12,718 nt of DNA from Patescibacteria group bacterium (GTDB taxonomy: Bacteria; Patescibacteriota; Minisyncoccia; Phycocordibacterales; UBA12079), in assembly GCA_018821685.1 (NCBI GenBank), contig JAHJLO010000089.1, forward strand, positions 1-12,718, in the 5' to 3' direction. The translations under genes were made by a program, and so were the position numbers. Position 1 is the stretch's first letter, and the number at the start of each line of letters is the position of its first letter. The notes under the pieces were generated by a model. That model did no database searches and had not been told where the DNA came from. It saw only the letters and a list, made by a program, of their open reading frames with translations. This document shows, piece after piece, positions 1 to 4,921 of the stretch.

Positions 1-1
1 A

Positions 2-100
2 AATAACAGACCTAGAAAGCGTCTGAATTATTTAACTCCCTATGAAGTTTTTGTTAAGAAAATGGATCCAAAAAACTTCCAGGTTCAAGCTTTAATCTAA
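2..100 (+). CDS. IS30-family transposase, C-terminal end only
   Basis: The window opens inside a reading frame that ends with TAA at 98-100 and encodes 32 residues beginning NNRPRKRLNYLTPYEVF. The pattern NxRPRKxLxYxTPxEVF is the hallmark end of the DDE (rve-type) catalytic domain of IS30-family transposases, which cut and join DNA during insertion-sequence movement. The catalytic residues lie upstream, outside the window, so activity cannot be judged. The codons are AT-rich like the core genes here. The element's terminal inverted repeat is not identifiable from one end; the hairpin at 105-133 follows directly and may be part of its edge. The family call is firm; the element's borders are unknown. 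Confidence 0.8.
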   Translation, partial: NNRPRKRLNYLTPYEVFVKKMDPKNFQVQALI

Positions 101-104
101 GAAA

Positions 105-133
105 CCGGAAACTTTGCTAGGCAAAGTTCCCGG
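105..133. repeat. Inverted repeat just after the transposase
   Basis: Arms of 13 bp (105-117 and 121-133, CCGGAAACTTTGC against GCAAAGTTCCCGG) pair with one mismatch around the loop TAG. No T-run follows; instead there is a run of nine G (135-143) and a second small hairpin (TTCTCT/AGAGAA, 144-160). It could end the transposase transcript or belong to the insertion-sequence end. Which of these is undetermined. Confidence 0.5.
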
Positions 134-215
134 TGGGGGGGGGTTCTCTCGAAGAGAGAATTTAAGTGAGTGAATCTATGCGACCATCGTTACTACTTTC
201 GCCGGACGGCCTTCT

Positions 216-599
216 TCATCCTCTTTTTTCAAATTTTTTTTTTGCGGTTCGTATCAAGCCTTCATCGGCCTGCCCGGAAACGGTTCCCATTGTTTTTACC
301 TGGGCATTCGCACAGATAATTTTTGAACCTTTGGAAAAGATGACAGTTTTTTTGTTTCCAACGAGCATCCCCTTGGACGCTTCGAGTTGCTGGTTACTGG
401 CGACCAAGATATCCATTTCTACACCGGGAAATATGACATCGGATGGATTACTCGCCACGGTACCGGCAAAGTGACAATCATTGCAGCCGGTATTTGCAGG
501 ACCTGTTGTTGCTGAAAAAGCAGGCAGAGCCACCATCAGCAAGACAATCAGTCCTAGAAAAGTGGGAAAGGCTGTGATAAATCTGAATGAGCGTTGCAT
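216..599 (-). CDS. Exported protein with a single CxxCH heme-type motif
   Basis: A 127-aa protein with an N-terminal hydrophobic segment (about residues 10-27) ending in PAFSA, which looks like a Sec signal peptide with cleavage near residue 29-30. Directly after it is CNDCH (C39, C42, H43), the covalent heme attachment signature of c-type cytochromes. The remainder is a small domain I cannot assign. Only one CxxCH is present, so this would be a mono-heme or non-heme protein. The start is set by AGGAGG eight bases upstream and by a consensus-like promoter. It is GC-richer than the rest (33/60 at 481-540 against 17/60 at 4021-4080), which suggests horizontal origin. The C-terminus is uncertain: a T10 tract at 234-243 (A10 in the gene) may shift the frame. 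The shifted frame runs to a TAG at 176-178. A cytochrome role is inference from the motif only. Confidence 0.6.
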   Translation of the reverse strand: MQRSFRFITAFPTFLGLIVLLMVALPAFSATTGPANTGCNDCHFAGTVASNPSDVIFPGVEMDILVASNQQLEASKGMLVGNKKTVIFSKGSKIICANAQVKTMGTVSGQADEGLIRTAKKKFEKRG

Positions 600-656
600 T
601 TCGATTTCCTCCTATTCTTTTTTGGGCTTCATTACCCGGAGAACATGTTTATATTT

Positions 657-684
657 AAGATATCCTATTCTCGTTTTTTGTCAA
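657..684 (-). promoter_or_regulatory. Sigma70-type promoter for the CxxCH gene
   Basis: Read on the minus strand: perfect TTGACA (plus 684-679), a 16-nt spacer, then TATCTT (plus 662-657). It lies about 60 bases upstream of the start codon at 599. The perfect -35 box contrasts with the weaker -35 boxes of the core genes in this window. Confidence 0.5.
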
Positions 685-754
685 TAAAATCTTGGGGGGA
701 AAACTTAGTTTTCGAATTGTTTCAGTTTTTATTTAATTCTGTTAAAATAAAGCC

Positions 755-892
755 ATGTTAAACAAATCTTTTTTTAAATTTTTCTTCGGATTTATGTTTA
801 TGGTTGCCGTTAGTTTTTCTATTATTATTGTGACCAACTATTTTAGTGGTGAGCAAAGTAAAGTAGGAGATGAAGTTATTATTTCAAATTAG
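755..892 (+). CDS. 45-aa single-span membrane peptide, unrecognised
   Basis: A short frame of 46 codons ending in TAG. Residues 1-5 (MLNKS) are followed by a continuous hydrophobic stretch (about 6-29, rich in Phe, Val and Ile) and a short polar tail (NYFSGEQSKVGDE). This gives one membrane span, probably with the N-terminus inside because of the early Lys residues. A possible -10 box (TAAAAT, 743-748) ends seven bases before the ATG, so the message could be leaderless; there is no Shine-Dalgarno site. A hairpin terminator at 911-957 closes the unit, which supports a real monocistronic gene. No family is recognised, and a chance frame is possible. Confidence 0.45.
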   Translation: MLNKSFFKFFFGFMFMVAVSFSIIIVTNYFSGEQSKVGDEVIISN

Positions 893-910
893 TGATAAGT
901 GCCACCTCTT

Positions 911-957
911 AAAAAAGAAAACGAAGTTTTTTAGAGAAAAAACTTCACTTTCTTTTT
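911..957 (+). terminator. Hairpin terminator after the 45-aa peptide gene
   Basis: About 21-bp A/T-rich arms (911-932 and 937-957) with two mismatches and the loop AGAG; the right arm ends in TTTTT. It sits 18 bases after the TAG at 892 and could work in both directions. Confidence 0.6.
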
Positions 958-990
958 AGCCATTGCTTTTAGTTCACACTTTGAGTATCC

Positions 991-1020
991 TTGGTGAAGG
1001 AAATTTAAGAAGACTAATAT
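991..1020 (+). promoter_or_regulatory. Candidate promoter before the 127-aa gene
   Basis: TTGGTG (991-996), an 18-nt spacer, then TAATAT (1015-1020). The same -10 sequence, TAATAT, precedes rpsS, rpmC and the surface-protein gene. The -35 match is weak. Confidence 0.35.
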
Positions 1021-1041
1021 TGTATCAAGGGAGGTATTAAG

Positions 1042-1425
1042 ATGTTTCGTATCGTTATTCAAGGGTTGTGTGGGATTGATTATTTTAGTGGTAGATTAGA
1101 GAAATTAAAAAAAGAAATTGAATCTTTTGTTGAGATTGAATCACTTCTGCTAGATTTAGCAGAAGAAGATAGGGAAGTTTCTTTTTGGTGTCCTTGTGAC
1201 CCAACTAACACAAACGATGATTCCATTTTTATTTCTGTTGATTTATTTTTTGATGAACCAAAAACTGATTTCGACACTCGCAAAAAGATAAGCAGTGAAA
1301 TTTCAGAGACTTTCAGGAGAGTCGTTTCCTCAGAAGAATGGCAAAAACCCCTTTCTTATTTAATGGTTACAGTGAAAGAGCCTGGTTCCGGGGAAGATGC
1401 TTTTTGTATATATCGTCGCAAATAG
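1042..1425 (+). CDS. Conserved-looking 127-aa protein of unknown function
   Basis: I do not recognise this family. It is a soluble, mixed alpha/beta-looking protein: a strand at the start (MFRIVIQGL), a charged helix (about 17-45), a CPC motif (WCPCDP, about 49-54), a strand (SIFISVDLFF), a second helix (about 77-98) and a last strand pair (SYLMVTVKE ... FCIYRRK). There is no signal peptide and no membrane segment. The start is fixed by GGAGGT at 1030-1035, six bases ahead of ATG. It ends in TAG and is followed by a strong terminator, so it is a single-gene unit. The small alternating strand-helix pattern would suit a tautomerase- or ferredoxin-like fold, but that is a guess from pattern alone. 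Confidence 0.7.
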   Translation: MFRIVIQGLCGIDYFSGRLEKLKKEIESFVEIESLLLDLAEEDREVSFWCPCDPTNTNDDSIFISVDLFFDEPKTDFDTRKKISSEISETFRRVVSSEEWQKPLSYLMVTVKEPGSGEDAFCIYRRK

Positions 1426-1462
1426 TTTCTCGCAAAGATTTTCCTTAAATAAAAAAATAGTT

Positions 1463-1498
1463 TTTAATTCCCCGGGATCTAATCCTGGGGAATTTTTC
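1463..1498 (+). terminator. Rho-independent terminator after the 127-aa gene
   Basis: GC-rich stem AATTCCCC / GGGGAATT (left arm from 1466, right arm to about 1494) followed by a T-run to 1497. This is the most classical terminator in the window and separates the 127-aa gene from the rplJ leader. Confidence 0.8.
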
Positions 1499-1527
1499 TT
1501 GCAAAAAAGTGAAATTTAATGTAAATT
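1499..1527 (+). promoter_or_regulatory. Candidate rplJ promoter
   Basis: TTGCAA (1499-1504), a 17-nt spacer and TAAATT (1522-1527) would start transcription near 1534, the first base of the leader's closing stem. An overlapping TAATAT at 1527-1532 is an alternative -10 box. Both hexamers match the consensus only in part. Confidence 0.35.
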
Positions 1528-1533
1528 AATATC

Positions 1534-1640
1534 TAAATAAAGGCCAAAGAAGACAGGCGGTGTTTAATAACAAACATAATAAGCTCCTGTTCAGGTCGAA
1601 CTATTGTAGATTTTTTATATCTACTCAACGCCTTTATTTG
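1534..1640 (+). ncRNA. L10 leader (autoregulatory mRNA element)
   Basis: A closing stem AAATAAAGGC (1535-1544) pairs perfectly with GCCTTTATTT (1630-1639). Inside it lies AAGACAGG, whose ACAGG (1553-1557) pairs with CCTGT (1586-1590), followed by TCAGGTCGAAC and a third hairpin GTAGAT/ATCTAC (1606-1611, 1619-1624). The order closing stem, GAAGACAGG, CCTGTTCAGGT is that of the known L10 leader family, which binds the L10-(L12) complex through a kink-turn and represses rplJL when free protein accumulates. Its position before rplJ agrees. The leader stops about 50 bases before the ATG; whether control is over termination or translation is not evident. Confidence 0.65.
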
Positions 1641-1690
1641 TTTAATGGTGTTTTTTTATACAAAAAACAAATTTAAAAAATCGAAAAGAT

Positions 1691-2179
1691 ATGGCTATCT
1701 CAAAAGAGAAAAAAGAAAAGATTTACGGCGGTATTAAGAATGCTGTTGCTAAGGCTCAATCTATTGTTTTCGTTAATTTCCACGGTTTAGGTGTTAGTGA
1801 AACAACAGATTTGAGAAGAAAATTAAGGGAAGAAGATGTTAATTACGTCGTTGCAAAAAAAACTCTTATTAAAAGAGCTTTGGGCGATGCAAAACCCGAA
1901 GGGGAAATGCCTGAGTTAGAAGGTGAATTAGCTCTGGCTTATTCTGAAGATTTGACAGCCCCTGCAAGAGGCGTTTATGACTTTCAAAAAAGTCATAAAA
2001 ACAGCGTTTCTATTTTAGGAGGTGTTTTTGAAGGAAGATACATGAATCAGTCAGAAATGACTGAGATTGCAGCTATTCCATCAACACAGGTCCTTTATGG
2101 TCAGTTTGTAAATCTTATTAATTCTCCGATTCAAAGGTTTGTAATAGCTCTTGATAAAATCGCAGAGAAAAAAGGGTAA
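1691..2179 (+). CDS. rplJ: Large ribosomal subunit protein uL10
   Basis: 162 aa, close to the usual 165-175. L10 anchors the L7/L12 stalk on 23S rRNA and so helps recruit translation factors. The N-terminal RNA-binding domain is plain: KxEKxxxI near residues 7-12, VFVNFHGLGVSE (about 27-38), LRRKLRE, and the YVVAKKTLIKRAL segment (about 52-64). The C-terminal helix (about 136-162) is where L12 dimers dock. The ATG lies in A-rich sequence with no Shine-Dalgarno site. It is transcribed with rplL, 57 bases downstream, behind an L10-type leader. No anomalies. Confidence 0.97.
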   Translation: MAISKEKKEKIYGGIKNAVAKAQSIVFVNFHGLGVSETTDLRRKLREEDVNYVVAKKTLIKRALGDAKPEGEMPELEGELALAYSEDLTAPARGVYDFQKSHKNSVSILGGVFEGRYMNQSEMTEIAAIPSTQVLYGQFVNLINSPIQRFVIALDKIAEKKG

Positions 2180-2193
2180 TTATCCAGAAAATG

Positions 2194-2213
2194 AGTCTAT
2201 AAGTCGATAGACT
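2194..2213 (+). promoter_or_regulatory. Intergenic hairpin between rplJ and rplL
   Basis: AGTCTAT (2194-2200) pairs perfectly with ATAGACT (2207-2213) around the loop AAGTCG. No T-run follows, so it is not a terminator. It may protect the downstream message or help give the excess of L12 over L10 that the stalk needs; this role is inference. Confidence 0.4.
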
Positions 2214-2236
2214 AATAATTTAAAAAATATAAAATT

Positions 2237-2758
2237 ATGACAGAAGAAGTAAAAAAAGATGAAGTAGTTGAAGAAACTGCTGAAGTTACTGAAGCCGAAG
2301 CTCCTGTTGCTGAAGAAGTAAAGGAAGAAGCTCCAGTTAAAGAAGAAGTTAAAGAAGAAGCTCCTGCTGAAGAAGAGGAAGTTGTAGTACCTGCTAAGTT
2401 TAAGACTTTAGTTGATGCTATCGATACTATGTCTGTTATCGATCTTCACGAATTGGTAAAGCTTTTGGAGAAAAAATTTGGTGTTTCAGCTGCAGCTGTT
2501 GCTGTTGCCGGTGCTGCCGTAGGTGGTGCTGAAGATGGAGAAGAGAAATCTGAATTCAATGTAGAACTTACATCAGCTGGTGATTCAAAAATCGCTGTTA
2601 TTAAAGCGGTTAAAGCGGCTCTAGGTCTTGGACTTAAAGAAGCTAAAGAATTAGTTGATTCTGCTCCTGCAATGTTGAAAGAAGGAATGAAAAAAGATGC
2701 AGCCGAAGCTTTGAAAGGAGAGATCGAAGCTGTTGGTGGAAAAGTAGAACTTAAATAA
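2237..2758 (+). CDS. rplL: Large ribosomal subunit protein bL12 (L7/L12) with acidic N-terminal extension
   Basis: 173 aa against the usual 120-130. Residues 52-88 are the dimerisation domain (LVDAIDTMSVIDLHELVKLL), about 89-104 the Ala/Gly-rich hinge, and 105-173 the factor-binding globular domain with the signature KIAVIKAVK, GLGLKEAKELV and a GGKVELK end. The extra length is an acidic Glu/Val/Ala extension (residues 1-51) containing EEVKEEAP twice with a 10-residue period (26-33 and 36-43). L12 forms the mobile stalk that stimulates EF-Tu and EF-G. ATG 2237 is the first start in frame, but the ribosome could not start later without losing the extension: no internal Met occurs before residue 65. 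No Shine-Dalgarno site. Second gene of the rplJL unit. Confidence 0.96.
   Translation: MTEEVKKDEVVEETAEVTEAEAPVAEEVKEEAPVKEEVKEEAPAEEEEVVVPAKFKTLVDAIDTMSVIDLHELVKLLEKKFGVSAAAVAVAGAAVGGAEDGEEKSEFNVELTSAGDSKIAVIKAVKAALGLGLKEAKELVDSAPAMLKEGMKKDAAEALKGEIEAVGGKVELK
2312..2365 (+). repeat. Short tandem repeat in the L12 N-terminal extension
   Basis: Two copies of a 30-nt unit encode EEVKEEAP plus two residues, inside the acidic extension. The copies differ at synonymous positions (GAAGTAAAG against GAAGTTAAA), so they are not a fresh duplication or an assembly artefact. Confidence 0.6.
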
Positions 2759-2813
2759 TTTTTTAAAATTCTATAAAGATAAATAATACCGTTTTCTCGG
2801 GTTATTATAATCT

Positions 2814-2859
2814 AAAAATAAAAAGCGAAATCGATAGATATTTCGCTTTTTATTTTTTT
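2814..2859 (+). terminator. Terminator after rplL
   Basis: The stem AATAAAAAGCGAAAT pairs with ATTTCGCTTTTTATT around CGATAG, and a T-run follows. It closes the rplJL unit. A weaker imperfect hairpin lies just before it (about 2783-2807). Confidence 0.8.
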
Positions 2860-2910
2860 AGACTAAGAGTTATTGTTAGGGTGCGTGCATGTTCTCTTGA
2901 GAGAAAAATA

Positions 2911-2948
2911 TTGTTTTTTTAATTCAGGTATGTTCTAATTGAATTAGA
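2911..2948 (+). promoter_or_regulatory. Candidate promoter overlapped by a palindrome
   Basis: TTGTTT (2911-2916), a 17-nt spacer, and an extended -10 box TGTTCTAAT with TCTAAT at 2934-2939. The perfect palindrome TCTAATT-G-AATTAGA (2934-2948) covers the -10 box and the predicted start site, as a repressor operator would. A related ATGTTCT-xx-TTGA element occurs 41 bases upstream (2889-2905). If this is the promoter, the next gene has an untranslated leader of about 130 bases (2946-3079) in which I recognise no known RNA family. Confidence 0.35.
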
Positions 2949-3079
2949 TATAAAGACAAGTTAAGAAAAATTCAATTCTAACTAAGGTGAACTCCAATGA
3001 ATTAGCCAGCTGAGACTTCAAAAATCCCCACTTACATTTTTTTAAGATTTTTTTCGAGTTAATAAGGAGGATATTCAAA

Positions 3080-3319
3080 ATGCCATCTTTAACCCTAGAG
3101 TCCCTGAAGGCGTTTTTTTTAAGCCCTTGGGCAGGTCCCGTTCTTTTTGTTTTTTTTATTATTTTCCTGCATTCTTCCTATCCTGGGAATTCTGAGGGGA
3201 TAGTAAGGAAAGGTTGTCGTTTGGGAACAGTGATCACTTCGATTTCTTTTGCCGTTTGGTGTTGTGTCACTTTTTTTGAAGATTCGGAGGTTTCCAGATA
3301 TTTGGTAAGTTTTATGTAA
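3080..3319 (+). CDS. 79-aa membrane protein, LSPWAG family (first copy)
   Basis: Unrecognised small membrane protein. Two hydrophobic segments are visible (about residues 18-32 and 48-67), joined by a short polar loop (SSYPGNSEGIVRKG). Just ahead of the first span is the motif FFLSPWAG, which also occurs in the gene at 3508 at the same place relative to its first span. The start is set by AAGGAGG at 3064-3070, nine bases upstream, one of the best Shine-Dalgarno sites here. It ends in TAA and has its own terminator. No catalytic residues are evident. It is likely an inner-membrane protein of unknown role and a paralogue of the 3508 product. Confidence 0.65.
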   Translation: MPSLTLESLKAFFLSPWAGPVLFVFFIIFLHSSYPGNSEGIVRKGCRLGTVITSISFAVWCCVTFFEDSEVSRYLVSFM

Positions 3320-3364
3320 CCCTCCCTCTTTTTCTCAAGTATAGAATGCCAGAAATTTTTGTAG

Positions 3365-3398
3365 AAGCCCCACGGATTGTCCGCGGGGTTTTGTTTTT
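3365..3398 (+). terminator. Terminator after the first LSPWAG gene
   Basis: Stem AAGCCCCACGG / CCGCGGGGTTT with one mismatch, loop ATTGT, then TTGTTTTT. It lies 45 bases after the TAA. Confidence 0.8.
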
Positions 3399-3507
3399 CT
3401 ATTATCTGTGCTTTAATGACTTCAGAAAATAAGCTAAAGATAACTTTTACAAATTTGTTATCAACAATTAGTTTAGAGAATATTAATCTTTCAAACAGAG
3501 GTGATTT

Positions 3508-3840
3508 ATGAATTTTGAAATTGTTTTTCCTAGTTTTATAATTACGCCTGAAGTTTTACTCAGTCCTTGGGCAGGCTTAGGACTTTTGATTTTCTTCACT
3601 TTTTCTGTTTATAGGGTTGTTACTGAAGGAGAAGGTTTTGATTTTAGTGAAATTTACTCCGACTATTTTTTCAGGAAATTAATCCATCTTTTGTCTCTTT
3701 TTGGAGTCATTCAGCTATATGTCTTTCTTAGTGAGGTAAAAAAAATAAGTACCACCGAAAAAATCTTCATCTTTTTCTTTTACGTTTCTTTTCTCGTTTG
3801 GTTATCTACTCAACTGATTAGAGGTATTTTCTTTAATTAA
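3508..3840 (+). CDS. 110-aa membrane protein, LSPWAG family (second copy)
   Basis: Unrecognised membrane protein with three likely spans (about residues 21-36, 57-75 and 85-107). Residues VLLSPWAGLGLLIFF match FFLSPWAGPVLFVFF of the 3080 product, and 11 nt (CCTTGGGCAGG, 3565-3575) are identical to 3125-3135. The pair is probably an old tandem duplication that has since diverged, with a third span here. The loop between spans 1 and 2 is acidic (EGEGFDFSEIYSDYF). The start is preceded by GAGGTGAT (3498-3505). It ends in TAA and is closed by a perfect terminator. Its role is unknown; it is expressed separately from its neighbour, since a terminator lies between them. Confidence 0.65.
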   Translation: MNFEIVFPSFIITPEVLLSPWAGLGLLIFFTFSVYRVVTEGEGFDFSEIYSDYFFRKLIHLLSLFGVIQLYVFLSEVKKISTTEKIFIFFFYVSFLVWLSTQLIRGIFFN

Positions 3841-3849
3841 ACCCCTCCT

Positions 3850-3883
3850 AAAGCCCGATAATGTATGTTATCGGGCTTTTTTT
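3850..3883 (+). terminator. Terminator after the second LSPWAG gene
   Basis: A perfect 12-bp stem AAAGCCCGATAA / TTATCGGGCTTT with loop TGTATG, followed by seven or more T. Confidence 0.85.
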
Positions 3884-3986
3884 ACCCTATTTTTTAATCG
3901 AATAATCTTTTTAACTAGTAAAAAATGAAATAAAAAATCTAATGAAACAAAGTTTTTTTGGATTTTTGTTTATTTCAATTTTTTGT

Positions 3987-3992
3987 TATAAT
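3987..3992 (+). promoter_or_regulatory. Consensus -10 box giving a leaderless start
   Basis: A perfect TATAAT ends seven bases before the ATG at 4000, so transcription should begin at or within a base of the start codon. No good -35 hexamer is visible at 16-18 nt; the upstream stretch is T-rich (TTTTGT at 3964). Confidence 0.55.
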
Positions 3993-3999
3993 CTTTCGC

Positions 4000-4635
4000 A
4001 TGGAAACATTAGGAAAATTATTTGGTAGTATCGCTAGAGTAAAAATAATGAAATTATTTTTATCAAACGAACAGACTATTTTTGATAATATTGAAATCTC
4101 AAAAAGAGCGAAAGTGACTCCGTTGGCACTTAAGAAAGAACTGGTTACCTTAAGTAAGGCTGGATTAATTAAGAAAAAAGATTTTTATAAAGAAACTCAA
4201 ATCAAAACGAGAAAAACAAAAATAAAACCAGAAGGAATTGAGGTTGTAAAAAAGAAAATGAGCGGTTGGACTTTAAATGAAAAATTTCCTTATTTAATTC
4301 CTTTATATAATCTTCTCGTTAATATGACTTCTTTTACGAATTCCTCTGTTCTTAAAAAACTATCGGGAGCTGGAAAATTAAAGTTAGTTTTAGTTTCGGG
4401 TGCTTTTATTCAAAATTCTGAAAGTCGGGTAGATATCCTCATTGTTGGGGATAACCTAAAGATCCCTAGTATAGAGAGAGCTATTGCAGTTCTTGAGTCA
4501 GAAATAGGTAAAGAGTTACGTTATGTAATTTTAAAAACAGAAGATTTTGTTTACAGAACTAACGTTTACGATAGACTTGTAAGAGATGTTTTAGATCAAC
4601 CTCATCAAAAGATTATAAATCGTTTAGGAATATAA
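4000..4635 (+). CDS. Winged-helix regulator with a degenerate nucleotidyltransferase-like domain
   Basis: 211 aa from ATG 4000. An in-frame ATG at 3958 would add 14 residues but lies upstream of the TATAAT box, so 4000 is preferred. Residues 1-90 form a winged-helix DNA-binding domain of ArsR type (LGKLFGSIARVKIMKLFL, then EISKRAKVTPLALKKELVTLSKAGLIKK). Residues about 125-200 resemble a minimal nucleotidyltransferase (MNT) fold: SGAF at 133-136 stands where the family has GSxxRG, and SRVDILIVG (142-150) where it has SDIDLLVVG. The Gly-Ser pair and the first metal-binding Asp (here R143) are lost; D145 remains. It is thus probably a non-catalytic sensor or dimer domain. Such fusions are frequent in Parcubacteria and archaea. 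Single-gene unit, cytoplasmic; target unknown. Confidence 0.8.
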   Translation: METLGKLFGSIARVKIMKLFLSNEQTIFDNIEISKRAKVTPLALKKELVTLSKAGLIKKKDFYKETQIKTRKTKIKPEGIEVVKKKMSGWTLNEKFPYLIPLYNLLVNMTSFTNSSVLKKLSGAGKLKLVLVSGAFIQNSESRVDILIVGDNLKIPSIERAIAVLESEIGKELRYVILKTEDFVYRTNVYDRLVRDVLDQPHQKIINRLGI

Positions 4636-4649
4636 AATTATTTTTAATT

Positions 4650-4707
4650 TTTTTTAAAACAGAACACCCCTTTGAGTCAACCTCAGGGGGTGTTCTGTTT
4701 TAAAAAA
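4650..4707. terminator. Long bidirectional terminator after the regulator gene
   Basis: Arms of 21 bp (4650-4670 and 4687-4707) pair perfectly: A/T outer part, then AGAACACCCC / GGGGTGTTCT. An inner TGAG/CTCA stem is also present. Flanking T- and A-runs mean it can terminate from either side. Confidence 0.8.
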
Positions 4708-4834
4708 CTCTAAACAGAATAAATGATTAAATAGTTTTCCACACAAGCCTTCGATTAAAAATAGAAAAAATATTGTAAAATATAGGTAACTATATTAAGT
4801 TATTAAAAAATATATAGGTCGTTTTTATTAGTTC

Positions 4835-4893
4835 ACTTTGAATTATGAAGTAGGGTTTTATGTAGAGGAAAGTCCTACTTCATAATTCAAGGT
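4835..4893. repeat. 20-bp inverted repeat upstream of the TM-helix gene
   Basis: The arms at 4835-4854 and 4874-4893 (core TTGAATTATGAAGTAGG against CCTACTTCATAATTCAA) pair at every position with one G-T wobble, around a 19-nt loop. No T-run follows, so it is not a normal terminator. The right arm contains the likely -35 box of the next gene. It may be an operator, an RNA structure or the remains of a small mobile repeat. Confidence 0.7.
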
Positions 4894-4908
4894 AGTTTAT
4901 TGTAATAT
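4879..4908 (+). promoter_or_regulatory. Candidate promoter of the TM-helix gene
   Basis: TTCATA (4879-4884), an 18-nt spacer, and TAATAT (4903-4908). The start site would fall near 4915, leaving a leader of about seven bases before ATG 4922. The -35 box lies inside the right arm of the inverted repeat. Confidence 0.4.
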
Positions 4909-4921
4909 TTAAATAAAAAAT

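Noticed and set aside
196..260. UGA recoded as Gly (code 25) to extend the CxxCH gene
   Set aside because: The other full-length genes contain no in-frame TGA, so there is no evidence for recoding; a homopolymer frameshift explains the end better.
166..474. Plus-strand 102-aa frame
   Set aside because: Antisense to the CxxCH gene; the minus-strand reading has a signal peptide, CxxCH, Shine-Dalgarno site and promoter, while this one has none.
481..687. Plus-strand 68-aa frame opposite the CxxCH gene's 5' end and promoter
   Set aside because: It overlaps the signal peptide region and promoter of the minus-strand gene, has no Shine-Dalgarno site, and its product shows no family features.
2946..3079. 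Riboswitch in the leader of the first LSPWAG gene
   Set aside because: I see no known aptamer core or anti-terminator pair; the length alone is not evidence.
3958..3999. Upstream ATG giving the regulator 14 extra residues
   Set aside because: It lies before the TATAAT box at 3987-3992, so it would not be in the message, and the family-like start METLGKLFGS begins at 4000.
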